From contig OZ219809.1 in assembly GCA_964291375.2 (NCBI GenBank), positions 1,984,001 to 2,048,000 on the forward strand: DNA of 64,000 nucleotides. The letters run 5' to 3'. How positions within the stretch are numbered: the stretch's first letter is position 1; each line of letters opens with the position of its first letter. Origin of the DNA: 3107 sp001483205 (lineage in GTDB: Bacteria; Pseudomonadota; Alphaproteobacteria; Rhodobacterales; Rhodobacteraceae). The notes under the pieces were generated by a model. It searched no databases and was not told where the DNA came from. It saw only the letters and a program-made list of their open reading frames with translations. This document shows positions 8,310-16,754 of the stretch, piece by piece. The position numbers and the translations under genes were made by a program.

Positions 8310-8377
8310 GACTTCTGCATATTGCCCGAACCGGGCGGAATGTATTGGTTGCCGATGCGCTGTTATACAGAGGTCTT
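8310..8377 (+). repeat. Short-form modular repeat (about 68 bp)
   Basis: This is a minimal element with both family ends: GACTTCTGCATATTGCCCG on the left and GCGCTGTTATACAGAGGTC on the right. They are joined by about 30 bp including gaaccgggcggaatgtattggt. It lacks the conserved 210-bp core. It sits between the caiD stop and the ade start. Confidence 0.8.
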
Positions 8378-8484
8378 TGCAGCCAATTTCACCCCTTCAG
8401 ACCAAAACCGTTCCATTTCCGCCCCGGTTATGCTGGACTGGGCCAAAGACCGGCCTGCCGGTCATCCAAAAACCGGAGTGTCCC

Positions 8485-10278
8485 ATGCCCGTGCCCCCCT
8501 GGAGCGAAACCGCCCCCCGCCTGATTGATGTCGCCATGGGCCGCGCCTCTGCGGATACGGTGATCCGGGGCGGCAGATGGGTCAACGTCCATTCGGGCGA
8601 GATCATCCCCGGCACGGACATCGCCGTTGCCTCGGGCCGCATCGCCTATGCAGGCCCCGACGCCGCCCACACCATCGGTGAGGACACCGACATTATCGGG
8701 GCCGAAGGGCGCTATATCATCCCCGGCCTTTGCGACGCCCATATGCACGTCGAGAGCGGCATGGTGACGGTGACCGAGTTCGCCCGCGCGGTAATCCCCC
8801 ACGGCACCACCTCGATGTTCATCGACCCCCACGAGATCGCCAATGTGCTGGGGCTGCCGGGGGTGCGGCTGATGCATGACGAGGCCGCCGGTCTGCCGAT
8901 CAACGTGCAGGTTCAGGCCCCGTCCTGCGTGCCGTCCGCCCCCGGCCTTGAAACCGCGGGCGCAGAGCTGACGGTCAGGGACATAGCGGAAGCCCTTGGC
9001 TGGCCCCATATCTGCGGGCTGGGCGAGATGATGAACTTTCCCGGCGTGGCGATGAATGACCCGCAGGTGCTGAGCAAGATCGCGGCGACACAGGCGGCGG
9101 GCAAAACCGTGGGCGGGCATTTCGCCGCGCCGCTGTCCTCGGGGCTGCTGTTCCACGGCTATGTGGCGGGCGGCCCGGCGGATGACCACGAGGGCACGCG
9201 CAAAGAGGACGCCATCGCCCGGGTCCGGCAGGGGATGCGCGCCATGCTGCGCCTGGGGTCGGCCTGGTATGATGTGGCCGAACAGATCAAAGCGGTGACC
9301 GAAGACGGCCTTGATGCGCGCAATTTCATCCTCTGCACCGATGATTGCCATTCGGGCACACTGGTCCGGGACGGGCATATGAACCGGGTTGTGCGCCACG
9401 CGATTGCGCAGGGGCTGAAACCGGTCACCGCGATTCAGATGGCGACGCTGAATGCGGCACAGCATTTCGGGATGGAGCGGGAGACAGGCTCGGTCACCCC
9501 CGGCAGGCGCGCGGATATTATCCTGAGTTCCGACCTCGCCGCGTTGCCGGTTGAGCTGGTCATGGCGGGCGGAAAGGTGGTGGCGCGGGACGGCGCGCTG
9601 GTCATTGACATTCCCCCTGCCGTCTATCCGGATACGGCGCGGGGCACGGTCAGGCTGGGCAAGGCCCTGTCCGGGGCCGATTTCGATGTGCCCGCGCCGG
9701 AAGGGGCCGAACAGGTGCGGGTCCGGGTGATCGGTGTGGTCGAAAATCAGGCCCCGACGCGGGCGTTAGAGGCGGTTCTGCCGGTCTCTGCCGGGGTGGT
9801 GCAGGCGGATGCGGCAAACGACATCTGCCGGGTGGCGCTTGTCGAGCGGCACCGGGGGACCGGCGGGGTGGTGAACGGGTTTGTGTCCGGTTTCGGCTAT
9901 CAGGGCCGTTCGGCGGTTGCATCGACTGTCGCCCATGACAGCCACCAGATGATCGTCGTTGGCACGTCCCGGCGGGACATGGCGCTGGCGGCGAACCATC
10001 TGGGCAGAATCGGCGGCGGCATCACCGTGTTTCGCGCCGGGCAGGAACTGGCGACGGTGGAGTTGCCGATTGCCGGGCTGATGTCGGATGAACGCGCCGA
10101 GATCGTCGCCGCAAAGGCAGGGGCAATGGTGGCGGCGATGGCCGAATGCGGCTGTGTGCTGAACAACGCCTATATGCAGCATTCCCTGCTGGCGCTGGTG
10201 GTGATCCCGGAGTTGAGGATTTCCGATCTGGGGATCATTGATGTGACGAAATTCCGTAAGGTGGGGCTGTTGGTGTGA
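8485..10278 (+). CDS. ade: Adenine deaminase
   Basis: This is a 597-residue amidohydrolase-superfamily enzyme that hydrolyses adenine to hypoxanthine and ammonia in purine salvage. Visible motifs are GLCDAHMHVESGM (metal-binding HxH), HGTTSMFIDPHEIANV, GGHFAAP and ILCTDDCHSG with the metal-ligand aspartate. The C-terminal adenine-deaminase domain has FVSGFGYQGRSAVASTVAHDSH and the closing NLxR-like segment (LNNAYMQHSLLALVVIPELRISD). The start MPVPPWSE is chosen because the open frame upstream crosses a repeat and caiD. A small hairpin (gaccgg-cctg-ccggtc, 8448-8463) precedes the start. Length is normal for the family. Confidence 0.93.
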   Translation: MPVPPWSETAPRLIDVAMGRASADTVIRGGRWVNVHSGEIIPGTDIAVASGRIAYAGPDAAHTIGEDTDIIGAEGRYIIPGLCDAHMHVESGMVTVTEFARAVIPHGTTSMFIDPHEIANVLGLPGVRLMHDEAAGLPINVQVQAPSCVPSAPGLETAGAELTVRDIAEALGWPHICGLGEMMNFPGVAMNDPQVLSKIAATQAAGKTVGGHFAAPLSSGLLFHGYVAGGPADDHEGTRKEDAIARVRQGMRAMLRLGSAWYDVAEQIKAVTEDGLDARNFILCTDDCHSGTLVRDGHMNRVVRHAIAQGLKPVTAIQMATLNAAQHFGMERETGSVTPGRRADIILSSDLAALPVELVMAGGKVVARDGALVIDIPPAVYPDTARGTVRLGKALSGADFDVPAPEGAEQVRVRVIGVVENQAPTRALEAVLPVSAGVVQADAANDICRVALVERHRGTGGVVNGFVSGFGYQGRSAVASTVAHDSHQMIVVGTSRRDMALAANHLGRIGGGITVFRAGQELATVELPIAGLMSDERAEIVAAKAGAMVAAMAECGCVLNNAYMQHSLLALVVIPELRISDLGIIDVTKFRKVGLLV

Positions 10279-10300
10279 AACGCCCGGTCAGCGGGGGAAT

Positions 10301-10396
10301 GACCTTTGGATAAGGGTGTATCGCCTGACGACCGGATTTTGAGTCCAGGCCCCGGCCCTGCTCCCGCCCGGCTCGGCCAATATGCAGAGGTCTTTC
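10301..10396 (+). repeat. Composite repeat: family ends around a GACGnCCGGATTTTGAGTCC module
   Basis: The left end is gacctttggataagggtgtatcgcc and the right end is gccaatatgcagaggtcttt. The interior is the module gacgaccggattttgagtcc followed by ccggccctgctcccgcccggc, with none of the long-form core. It shows that the same ends flank unrelated interiors. It lies between ade and lolA, 22 nt after the ade stop. Confidence 0.8.
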
Positions 10397-10459
10397 CGGG
10401 ACGGGCCTCACCCCCCAACAGGGGTTTACATCGCCCCCGAAAGACTTATGTGAATCGGC

Positions 10460-11071
10460 ATGAAAAAAGCCCGCTTTCTCCTCGCCCCGGTTCTTTGGGC
10501 CGCGGCCACCTTCCCCGCCCTTGCCGCCCCGATCCCCCTGGCAGAGCTTTCCGCCTGGCTGAATGACCTCAACAGCGTCCGGGGCGATTTCACCCAGGCC
10601 AACGGGGACGGCACGGTTTCGACCGGGGCGTTCTTCCTCAAACGTCCGGGCCGGGCGCGGTTTGAATACGCCCCGCCCGACGAAACGCTGGTCATCGCCG
10701 GTGGCGGGCAGGTCGCGATTTTCGACGGCAGGTCGAACACCGGGCCGGAGCAATACCCGCTCAGCCGCACGCCTCTGTCGATCATTCTGGCGCGAAACGT
10801 GAACCTGTCGCAATCGGGGATGGTCGTGGACCACCGGGAGGACAGCGGCAGAACCATCGTCACCGCCCAAGACCCGGAGCATCCCGAATACGGCAGTCTG
10901 CGGCTGGTGTTCACCGCCGATCCGGTGCGGCTGCACGGGTGGATCGTGACCGATGGCGGCGGCGGGCAGACGGCTGTCACCATCGGCAATGTGGAGCGCG
11001 GGGTGCGGCTTTCTGACAACAAGTTCAGTATCGTGCTTGAGACGATGGCGCGCGAGCAGCAGGGGCGGTGA
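10460..11071 (+). CDS. lolA: Outer-membrane lipoprotein carrier protein LolA
   Basis: This is a 203-residue periplasmic protein with a clear signal peptide (MKKARFLLAPVLWAAATFPALA, cleavage after ALA near residue 23). The mature part matches the LolA half-barrel: LNSVRGDFTQAN, GAFFLKRPGRARFEYAPPDETLVIAGG and a C-terminal amphipathic strand. LolA ferries lipoproteins released by LolCDE across the periplasm to the outer membrane. The gene stands alone between a composite repeat and a convergent transglycosylase gene. Confidence 0.9.
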   Translation: MKKARFLLAPVLWAAATFPALAAPIPLAELSAWLNDLNSVRGDFTQANGDGTVSTGAFFLKRPGRARFEYAPPDETLVIAGGGQVAIFDGRSNTGPEQYPLSRTPLSIILARNVNLSQSGMVVDHREDSGRTIVTAQDPEHPEYGSLRLVFTADPVRLHGWIVTDGGGGQTAVTIGNVERGVRLSDNKFSIVLETMAREQQGR

Positions 11072-11130
11072 GCAGGGCGGGGCCAGCGGGCTGCCCTGCC
11101 CCTGAGGCGCGCCTGTGCCGACCCTGATTT

Positions 11131-11205
11131 GACCTCTGCGTATTGGCGCATCAATGGCCAAACCGTCCCGCCCGGCGGAACGCCGGGCAGCGCCTGCCGC
11201 TTTAT
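11131..11205 (+). repeat. Partial modular repeat (left end plus hairpin)
   Basis: It begins gacctctgcgtattggcgca, continues aatggccaaaccgtcccgcc and a cggcgg-aacg-ccg stem followed by ggcagcgcctgcc, then diverges. No right end is found. It lies between convergent lolA and the transglycosylase gene. Confidence 0.65.
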
Positions 11206-11273
11206 GCCTCTGTCGCCTCTCCGACAGGATCAGGGGTCAAACCGATGCCCGCCCCTCTGCGCCAGCGCCCCGG

Positions 11274-11861
11274 TCACGCCCACCCGCAGCCAATCAGTTG
11301 CGCCTGATAGGTATCGGCCCGCGCGTCCACATTGCCCGCCACCCGCAGCAGCCACGCTTTCGCCCTGTAAGAGCCGCGCGCATACCCCGCCCGGCCCTCG
11401 TGATAGGCCAGATACTGGTTGCGGGTGTCGTCTCTGGCGATGCCCAGTGCCCCGGCTGACTTGGCCATATACCAACCGATGAAATCCGTCGCGTCGTAAA
11501 TGTCATCGCGCCGCGCCCGGCGGTTTCCGGTTTCGCGCCGGTAATCGTCCCAGGTGCCATCGAGCGCCTGACCATAGCCATAGGCCGAAGACTGCCGCCC
11601 CATCGGAATAACCCCCAGGGCATAGCGTCGGGGGGTGCGCGCATTGCCGATGAATTTCGATTCCTGATGAATGGTCGCCATCTGCACATGGACCGGAATG
11701 CCCCAGTTCCGTTCCGAGCGCTGCATGGCGCGCAGATAGTGCGGCCTCTGGGCGGCGATGCTGCACGCATCATCCAGATTGCGCGGCGCGCTGTAGTTGC
11801 CGCCGCCGCCACAGGCCGCAACGAACAGCACAAGGGCCGTTGCGCGAAGGGTTCTGCTCAT
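11274..11861 (-). CDS. Transglycosylase SLT-domain lipoprotein
   Basis: This protein has 195 residues with a lipoprotein signal: a hydrophobic start and a lipobox at VAACGGGG (Cys at about residue 18). The rest resembles a lytic transglycosylase fold: IHQESKFIGNA has the catalytic-type glutamate in the ES motif, and YGYGQALDGTWDDYRRE matches the GLMQ/GYGQ region. HEGRAGYARGSYRAKAWLL is also family-like. It probably cleaves peptidoglycan at the outer membrane. The region 11862-12090 upstream contains no gene I can support. Convergent with lolA. Confidence 0.85.
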   Translation of the reverse strand: MSRTLRATALVLFVAACGGGGNYSAPRNLDDACSIAAQRPHYLRAMQRSERNWGIPVHVQMATIHQESKFIGNARTPRRYALGVIPMGRQSSAYGYGQALDGTWDDYRRETGNRRARRDDIYDATDFIGWYMAKSAGALGIARDDTRNQYLAYHEGRAGYARGSYRAKAWLLRVAGNVDARADTYQAQLIGCGWA

Positions 11862-12090
11862 CTGCCCGCCTCTCGCCTTGTTGTTCTGCCGACAGCGTAG
11901 CGCAAAGGCCGCCGGTGTCAAACGGAGTATGGCCTGACGCCTGATTTTTGGCTTTACGCCCCGCCGGGCCTCGCCCCCCCTTTCCCGGCCGGATTTCCCC
12001 GCCCCCCCTCGCATCGGCGGCGACTCTGCGCTACATCTGGCGGGGAACAGCCACAGGCGGGCGTCTCTGCCACCGCACCGCCGCCGGAGA

Positions 12091-12609
12091 ATGCGCATGA
12101 CGGAAAAGGAAAAGCTGTGTGTCGGGGTGATTGCCGGGGCGTTCGGCGTCCGGGGCGAGGTGCGGCTGAAAAGTTTCTGCGCCGAACCCGAGGCGATTGC
12201 GCGATACGGGCCTCTGGTGTCCGGCGATGGCGGGCTCAGCACATCCGTCACCCTGACCGGCACCACCGGCAAAGGCCTTGTCGCGCGGCTCTCGGGGGTG
12301 ACGAGCAGGGAACAGGCCGACGCCCTGCGCGGCACGAAACTCTATACTGACCGCGCCCGGTTGCCGGACCTGCCGGAGGATGAGTTCTATCACGACGACC
12401 TGATCGGGATGGAGGTTGTGGATACCGGGGGCAGGCCTCTGGGCCGGGTCGGGGCGATCCTCAATCACGGCGCATCGGATTTGCTGGAGGTCCGGGGGGG
12501 CGATTCAGGCAATGACGTGATGCTGCTGCCCTTCACCCGAAAGATCGTGCCGGTGGTTGATCCGAAGGCAGGCCGGATTATTGCCGACCCGCCGGACGGG
12601 TTGTCGTGA
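12091..12609 (+). CDS. rimM: Ribosome maturation factor RimM
   Basis: This 172-residue protein has an N-terminal RimM beta-barrel (VGVIAGAFGVRGEVRLKSF) and a C-terminal PRC-barrel (DDLIGMEVVDTGGRPLGRVGAI, LLPFTRKIVPVVDPKAGRI). RimM binds ribosomal protein S19 and assists 30S maturation. Usually rpsP precedes it; here the upstream 229 bp has no rpsP. The stop codon runs directly into an element end (TGA then aaggcctctgtata). ATG 12091 and ATG 12097 are both possible starts; an upstream ggaga favours the first. Confidence 0.93.
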   Translation: MRMTEKEKLCVGVIAGAFGVRGEVRLKSFCAEPEAIARYGPLVSGDGGLSTSVTLTGTTGKGLVARLSGVTSREQADALRGTKLYTDRARLPDLPEDEFYHDDLIGMEVVDTGGRPLGRVGAILNHGASDLLEVRGGDSGNDVMLLPFTRKIVPVVDPKAGRIIADPPDGLS

Positions 12610-12768
12610 AAGGCCTCTGTATATTAACCGGGCCGGGCAACGGCCCATGCCCAAGGGCGTCCGGGCGGACCCTGCGGCAAAGAGACAAGGGCCGCGTCCG
12701 GCCCGTCCCGACGTTCCACCGGGCAGGATCAGGGCCGGGGCTTGGAGTCAAAATCCGGTTGTCAGAAA
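12610..12768 (+). repeat. Composite modular repeat after rimM
   Basis: It starts AAGGCCTCTGTATATTAACC, one base after the rimM stop codon. It carries a GC-rich interior (gacaagggccgcgtccggcc, similar to sequence near 39670). It ends with the reverse GACGCCCGGATTTTGAGTCC module (12729-12765), then joins the long-form copy at 12769. Confidence 0.75.
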
Positions 12769-12977
12769 GACCTCTGCATATTGATCAAGCCGGGCAGCCG
12801 CCTGCCTGGGCGGGCGCTTTTCGTGACGGTCCATATTGGCGATGGTTTTGCTATAAGGCCCATACGCTGCAATGGGTTGAGATGTTCAAAGCGCCTGCCG
12901 GGGGGCAGGCAGGCGCTGCCCGGCGTGCCGCCGGGCGGGACGATTTGGGGGCCAATACGCCTTTATGCAGAGGCCTT
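12769..12977 (+). repeat. Long-form modular repeat, copy 2
   Basis: This is about 209 bp with ends GACCTCTGCATATTGATCAA and CGCCTTTATGCAGAGGCCTT. The interior shows the same hairpins and core (gtccatattggcgatggttt) as copy 1. With the preceding composite it fills most of the rimM-trmD gap and separates genes that normally sit close together. Confidence 0.9.
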
Positions 12978-13063
12978 GCAGAGGTTTTTATGACCATGCG
13001 CGGGGGGCCGTCCCGATCCTGCCGCTCTGCCCGCACCGGATGGCGACAAGGCGCGGTGCGGCC

Positions 13064-13891
13064 ATGACCCCCCCAAAATCCCATGGCCGCCTGTCGATCC
13101 GCAGCACATCCCGCCCCCGCGCGCTGATACAGGACCGGCCCGCCCTGCAAGAGGCCTGGCAGGTCAGGGTCATCACCCTGTTCCCCGAGGCCTTCCCCGG
13201 CGTTCTCGGCGCGAGCCTGACCGGCAAGGCCCTGCATGACGGTCTCTGGCGGCTGGAAACCATCGACCTGCGACCATTCGGCGAAGGCCGCCACAGGAAT
13301 GTCGATGGCGCGCCCGCAGGCGGCGGGCCGGGGATGGTGCTGCGCGCCGATGTGCTTGGTAGGGCGCTCGACCACGCGGGCGAACACACGCCGACAGACC
13401 GCGCCCGCTGGCCCGTCATCTGCCTCTCGCCCCGCGGCAGGCCGCTGACCCAGGCGATGGCCCGGCGGTTTGCGGCCACCGATGGCATGACCCTGCTCTG
13501 CGGGCGCTTTGAGGGCATCGACCAGAGGATCATCGACCATTACGACATTGAGGAAGTCAGTCTGGGCGATTTCATCCTCACCGGCGGAGAGATTGCCGCA
13601 ATGGCCTTGATTGACGCCACGGTTCGCCTTATACCGCGCGTGCTCGGGAATCAGGCATCGCTCGGGGACGAAAGTTTCTCGGACGGTCTGCTGGAGCACC
13701 CGCACTATACGCGCCCCGCGGTCTGGAACGGTCGTGCGATCCCCGATATTCTTCTGTCGGGGCATCACGCGAAAATCAACGACTGGCGGCGGGGCATGGC
13801 CGAAAGGCTGACAAAGGAACGACGACCTGACCTCTGGCGGGCTTACCGTGAACAGCATGGTGGGAACCCGGACGAAGACACAGAGCTCTGA
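13064..13891 (+). CDS. trmD: tRNA (guanine-N1)-methyltransferase TrmD
   Basis: This 275-residue SPOUT methyltransferase makes m1G37 in tRNAs. Motifs include ITLFPEAFPGVL, GGGPGMVLRADVL, LLCGRFEGIDQRIIDHY and EVSLGDFILTGGEIAAM, the knotted SAM site. The N-terminal 30 residues (MTPPKSHGRLSIRSTSRPRA) are an extension typical of Rhodobacterales TrmD as I recall it. The longer frame from 12965 starts inside the repeat, so the ATG at 13064 is used. Followed by rplS after 52 bp. Confidence 0.93.
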   Translation: MTPPKSHGRLSIRSTSRPRALIQDRPALQEAWQVRVITLFPEAFPGVLGASLTGKALHDGLWRLETIDLRPFGEGRHRNVDGAPAGGGPGMVLRADVLGRALDHAGEHTPTDRARWPVICLSPRGRPLTQAMARRFAATDGMTLLCGRFEGIDQRIIDHYDIEEVSLGDFILTGGEIAAMALIDATVRLIPRVLGNQASLGDESFSDGLLEHPHYTRPAVWNGRAIPDILLSGHHAKINDWRRGMAERLTKERRPDLWRAYREQHGGNPDEDTEL

Positions 13892-13943
13892 GGGCGCGCA
13901 AATGCCGTGGGCGAACCACGGGGAAATATGAGGAGCGTATCAG

Positions 13944-14339
13944 ATGGACCTGATCGCACAACTGGAAGCCGAGCAGATCGCCGCGCTCGGCAGGGATATT
14001 CCCGACTTCAAGGCGGGCGACACCATCCGGGTCGGCTATAAGGTGACCGAGGGCGCGCGCAGCCGGGTGCAGAATTACGAAGGCGTCTGCATCAGCCGCA
14101 AGCATGGCGAGGGCATTGCCGCATCGTTCACCGTGCGCAAGATTTCCTTCGGTGAAGGGGTGGAACGGGTGTTCCCGCTCTATTCCGGCAATATCGAATC
14201 GATCACCGTCGTGCGCCGTGGCCGTGTGCGCCGGGCCAAGCTCTACTACCTGCGCGCGCGCCGGGGCAAATCCGCCCGGATCGCCGAGGATACCCGTTAC
14301 AAGCCCAGATCGGCCCGAGCGGAAGGACGGAAGACATGA
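13944..14339 (+). CDS. rplS: 50S ribosomal protein L19
   Basis: This 131-residue protein carries the L19 signatures FKAGDTIRVGYKVTEG, RSRVQNYEGVCISRKH, FTVRKISFGEGVERVFPLYS and RRGRVRRAKLYYLR. L19 sits at the 30S-50S interface. The Lys/Arg-rich C-terminal tail is slightly longer than in E. coli. A ribosome site (gaggag) lies upstream. Its last codons overlap the rpmE start by 4 nt (ATGA), so the two are translationally coupled. Confidence 0.96.
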   Translation: MDLIAQLEAEQIAALGRDIPDFKAGDTIRVGYKVTEGARSRVQNYEGVCISRKHGEGIAASFTVRKISFGEGVERVFPLYSGNIESITVVRRGRVRRAKLYYLRARRGKSARIAEDTRYKPRSARAEGRKT

Positions 14340-14557
14340 AGAAAGACCTTCACCCCGATTATCACGATATTGATGTCAAGCTGATCAGCGGCGAGATAGT
14401 GAAGATGCGTTCGACCTACGGGGGCAAGGGCGACACGCTGGCCCTTGAGATCGACCCGAGCGTTCATCCGGCCTGGACCAGTGGCGGCGTGCGGCTGGTG
14501 GACACCGGGGGCCGGGTGTCACGGTTCAAGAAGAAGTATCAGGGTTTGGGGTTCTGA
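14336..14557 (+). CDS. rpmE: 50S ribosomal protein L31
   Basis: This 73-residue L31 begins MKKDLHPDYHDIDVKLISG and ends with the FKKKYQGLGF tail. It lacks the CxxC zinc motif of long-form L31, so it is a cysteine-free (C-) type. It overlaps rplS by 4 nt and is the last gene of the rimM-trmD-rplS-rpmE run. Confidence 0.95.
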   Translation: MKKDLHPDYHDIDVKLISGEIVKMRSTYGGKGDTLALEIDPSVHPAWTSGGVRLVDTGGRVSRFKKKYQGLGF

Positions 14558-14561
14558 CAGT

Positions 14562-14776
14562 CTGACGCCCGGATTTTGAGTCCGAAGTCCCGGCCCTGAT
14601 CCTATCGGGATACGGGCATGGTGTGATACACCTCTCGAAAACAGTAAGGGCAGCGCCCGACTCTCAAGGGGGGAGCGCTGTCCCACCTCATTGAGGGGTG
14701 AGGCGGCGCGCCCGGCGCAAGCGCCGGGCGGGGCAACTTGGCCGCCTATGCACTATTATGCAGAGGCCTTTAGGAA
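14562..14776 (+). repeat. Composite modular repeat after rpmE
   Basis: It opens with the module ctgacgcccggattttgag (14562-14602), passes through a stretch with gtaagggcagcgcccgactc and a cgcccggcgc-aa-gcgccgggcg hairpin, and closes with the family right end actattatgcagaggccttt. The rpmE stop is 4 nt upstream. Confidence 0.75.
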
Positions 14777-14798
14777 CGGCGCGCTGCCCCCGGCCCCC

Positions 14799-15154
14799 CT
14801 TATCCGCGGATAAGGGCAACACTTCTGACCTATTCGCCGGGCCGGGCGGGACGCCTGTTCGGGCAAGCGCTTTGCCGGGACAGATGTGCGACCCGTCCGA
14901 AGGGCAGCGCCCGGCCCGGCGGAAGCGAAGCGCCCGCCGTTCCGCCGGGCGGGACCAGTGCCGGGGCTTGGACTCAAAATTTGGTCGTCAGGCTATATTG
15001 GCCTGCGCCGGGCGGACGCTTTGCCGGAGCAGAGACATGAACACCCCGGCACGGGGGGCGCGGCTTATCCGCGGATAAGGGCAACACTGCTGACCTATTG
15101 GCCGGGCCGGGCGGGACGGTTTGGCGGGTGATGCGCGATTATGCAGCGGTCTTC
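14799..15154 (+). repeat. Repeat cluster with two CTTATCCGCGGATAAG palindromes
   Basis: It contains the 16-bp palindrome at 14799-14814 and 15064-15079, each followed by gggcaacact-ctgacctatt, as in the tandem array at 32.8 kb. A reverse GACGCCCGGATTTTGAGTCC-type module lies at 14957-14992. The right end (gattatgcagcggtcttc) stops about 7 nt before the stop codon of the WYL regulator. No coding sequence is credible in 14558-15160. Confidence 0.75.
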
Positions 15155-15160
15155 GTCAGG

Positions 15161-15856
15161 CTACATGTCCCCGCATTCGGCCTCTGCGCACAAGGCACAG
15201 AACGCGCTCAGCGACTTGTCGCGCTCCGGGCGAAAGGGGCCGTCCGGGGCCACGCGCGCCATCCGGTCCAGCCGGAACATGCGGAAATCATCCCGCAACT
15301 CGCACCAGGCGACAAGCGTCCACACCTTGCCCCAGAACCACAGCCCCAGCGGGCGGACCCGGCGCGAGGTGGCGGCACCCCCGGCATCGGTATAGTCGAT
15401 TGCCAGGCGCGTCTGCTCATTGACGGCGCGCTCCAGCCGGTCAATGCGTTTGCGCAGGGTATAGTCCATCTCCGGCATGGTCATGGCGTGTATCCCGACC
15501 GTCCCCGCCCGGGCGCGCTCTGCCTCCGGCAGCACGGCGGCAATCTTGGTCAGGGCGTCCTCTGCCGCCTGCGCCATCCCGGCCCCGCCCCAGGCGCGAA
15601 CCATGCGCGCCCCCGCAACAAGCGCGACAATTTCATCGCTGTTGAACATCAGCGGCGGCAGGTCAAACCCCCCGCGCATCAGATAACCAACCCCGGCCTC
15701 GCCATCAATCGGCACCCCGCATCCGGTCAGATCAGCGATGTCGCGATAGATCGTGCGCTCACTGACCTCCAGCCGTTCGGCCAGCATCCGCGCGGTCAGC
15801 AGCCGACCGCCGCGCAGAGACTGCACGATGCGGAACAGGCGGTCGGCGCGCCGCAT
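15161..15856 (-). CDS. HTH/WYL-domain transcriptional regulator (YafY-like)
   Basis: This 231-residue protein has an N-terminal DeoR-type helix-turn-helix (MRRADRLFRIVQSLRGGRLLTARMLAERL..SERTIYRDI) and a C-terminal WYL ligand-binding domain (AIDYTDAGG..SRRVRPLGLWFWGKVWTLVAWCELRDDFRMFRLDRM). The family binds DNA and senses nucleic-acid or small ligands. It lies three bases downstream of the VOC-family gene in the same direction, so it may control that gene or be co-transcribed with it. Confidence 0.9.
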   Translation of the reverse strand: MRRADRLFRIVQSLRGGRLLTARMLAERLEVSERTIYRDIADLTGCGVPIDGEAGVGYLMRGGFDLPPLMFNSDEIVALVAGARMVRAWGGAGMAQAAEDALTKIAAVLPEAERARAGTVGIHAMTMPEMDYTLRKRIDRLERAVNEQTRLAIDYTDAGGAATSRRVRPLGLWFWGKVWTLVAWCELRDDFRMFRLDRMARVAPDGPFRPERDKSLSAFCALCAEAECGDM

Positions 15857-15859
15857 GGC

Positions 15860-16246
15860 TCAGCCGTATTGGAACAGGCCGATGGAATTGCCGTCGGGAT
15901 CACGCCCGTAGACGAAACGCCCGACGGGGATGGTGATCGGATCACTGATGATTTCCCCGCCCGCGTCGCGGAAACGATCCCGCGCGGCCTCCAGCGTGTC
16001 GGGCACGACCAGGTGCAGCGTGTTGCCCCGCCCGTCGCCCGCCGGTTCGCCCGGATAGAGATGCGCGGCACAGCCCTGCCCGTCTGCGGTGGGGATCATC
16101 GCCATCGGGTTCGGCCCGCTTTCGTCGATCTTCAGGTCATAGCCGAAGACGGTGTTGTAGAAGCTGACGGCGCGGGCAAGGTCGGTGACCGGGATTTCGG
16201 CCCAGACCAGCGCGTGTTCGGGGGCGGTTGCCGATGAAACTGACAT
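15860..16246 (-). CDS. VOC-family (glyoxalase/bleomycin-resistance fold) protein
   Basis: This 128-residue single-domain vicinal-oxygen-chelate protein has HALVWAEIPVTDLARAVSFYNTVFGYDL at the start and GRFVYGRDPDGNSIGLFQYG at the end, the classic VOC boundary motifs. Its role could be metal-dependent isomerisation or ligand binding. The start MSVSSATAPEH is preferred over one 11 codons upstream because aaaggaaac sits just upstream of it. It is probably co-transcribed with the WYL regulator; similar pairs are common. Confidence 0.85.
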   Translation of the reverse strand: MSVSSATAPEHALVWAEIPVTDLARAVSFYNTVFGYDLKIDESGPNPMAMIPTADGQGCAAHLYPGEPAGDGRGNTLHLVVPDTLEAARDRFRDAGGEIISDPITIPVGRFVYGRDPDGNSIGLFQYG

Positions 16247-16491
16247 GGGGTTTCCTTTCGTTCTGTCTGTCAGGGCCATGAGTATGGCACGGGCCTGCTG
16301 ACAACATTATGTCAGGAGGGTTGCGCCTGTCACCGCTTTTGCGCATGTCAGTGCCGAAAGCCACTGGAAACCGCCGTAGGAAGGGACAGGCGGTACGTAA
16401 TCAGGCGCATAATCCAGGACGGACTGATGCGTAGGGTATTGTCAAATTGGATATGCTATGCTCTAAGTCATCTGTAACCAAGAGGTGCATC

Positions 16492-16740
16492 ATGCCGAAA
16501 GAAACCAGTCTGCGAATTGTCGTATACAAAGAAGATGACATGTTCATAGCGCAGTGCTTGGAATATGACATCTGCGCACAGGCAAAAGATCGTGAAACAC
16601 TCAGTGAACGGATGGAGTTTCTGATGGAGTGTGAAATGCACGAAATGGAAAAAACAGGGCAAGAACTTGATGCTGCACCGGCGGTATTCCACAATATGTG
16701 GTCGAAAAGCAACCATGCTTATAAAGAAGTTGCCGCTTAA
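16492..16740 (+). CDS. HicB-like antitoxin candidate
   Basis: This 82-residue acidic protein starts MPKETSLRIVVYKEDDMFIA and continues QCLEYDICAQAKDRETLSER. The strand-strand-helix pattern with LEYDICAQ matches the partial RNase-H fold of HicB antitoxins and the related DUF1902-type proteins. No added DNA-binding domain is visible. The ribosome site agaggt precedes ATG 16492. Base composition is clearly AT-richer than its neighbours, suggesting recent transfer. A HicA-like gene follows after 14 nt. The family call rests on fold-level resemblance only. Confidence 0.65.
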   Translation: MPKETSLRIVVYKEDDMFIAQCLEYDICAQAKDRETLSERMEFLMECEMHEMEKTGQELDAAPAVFHNMWSKSNHAYKEVAA

Positions 16741-16754
16741 CTCAGGATGATTCC

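Noticed and set aside
11862..12090. rpsP or another gene upstream of rimM
   Set aside because: No frame with ribosomal protein S16 features exists. The region holds only promoter-like sequence.
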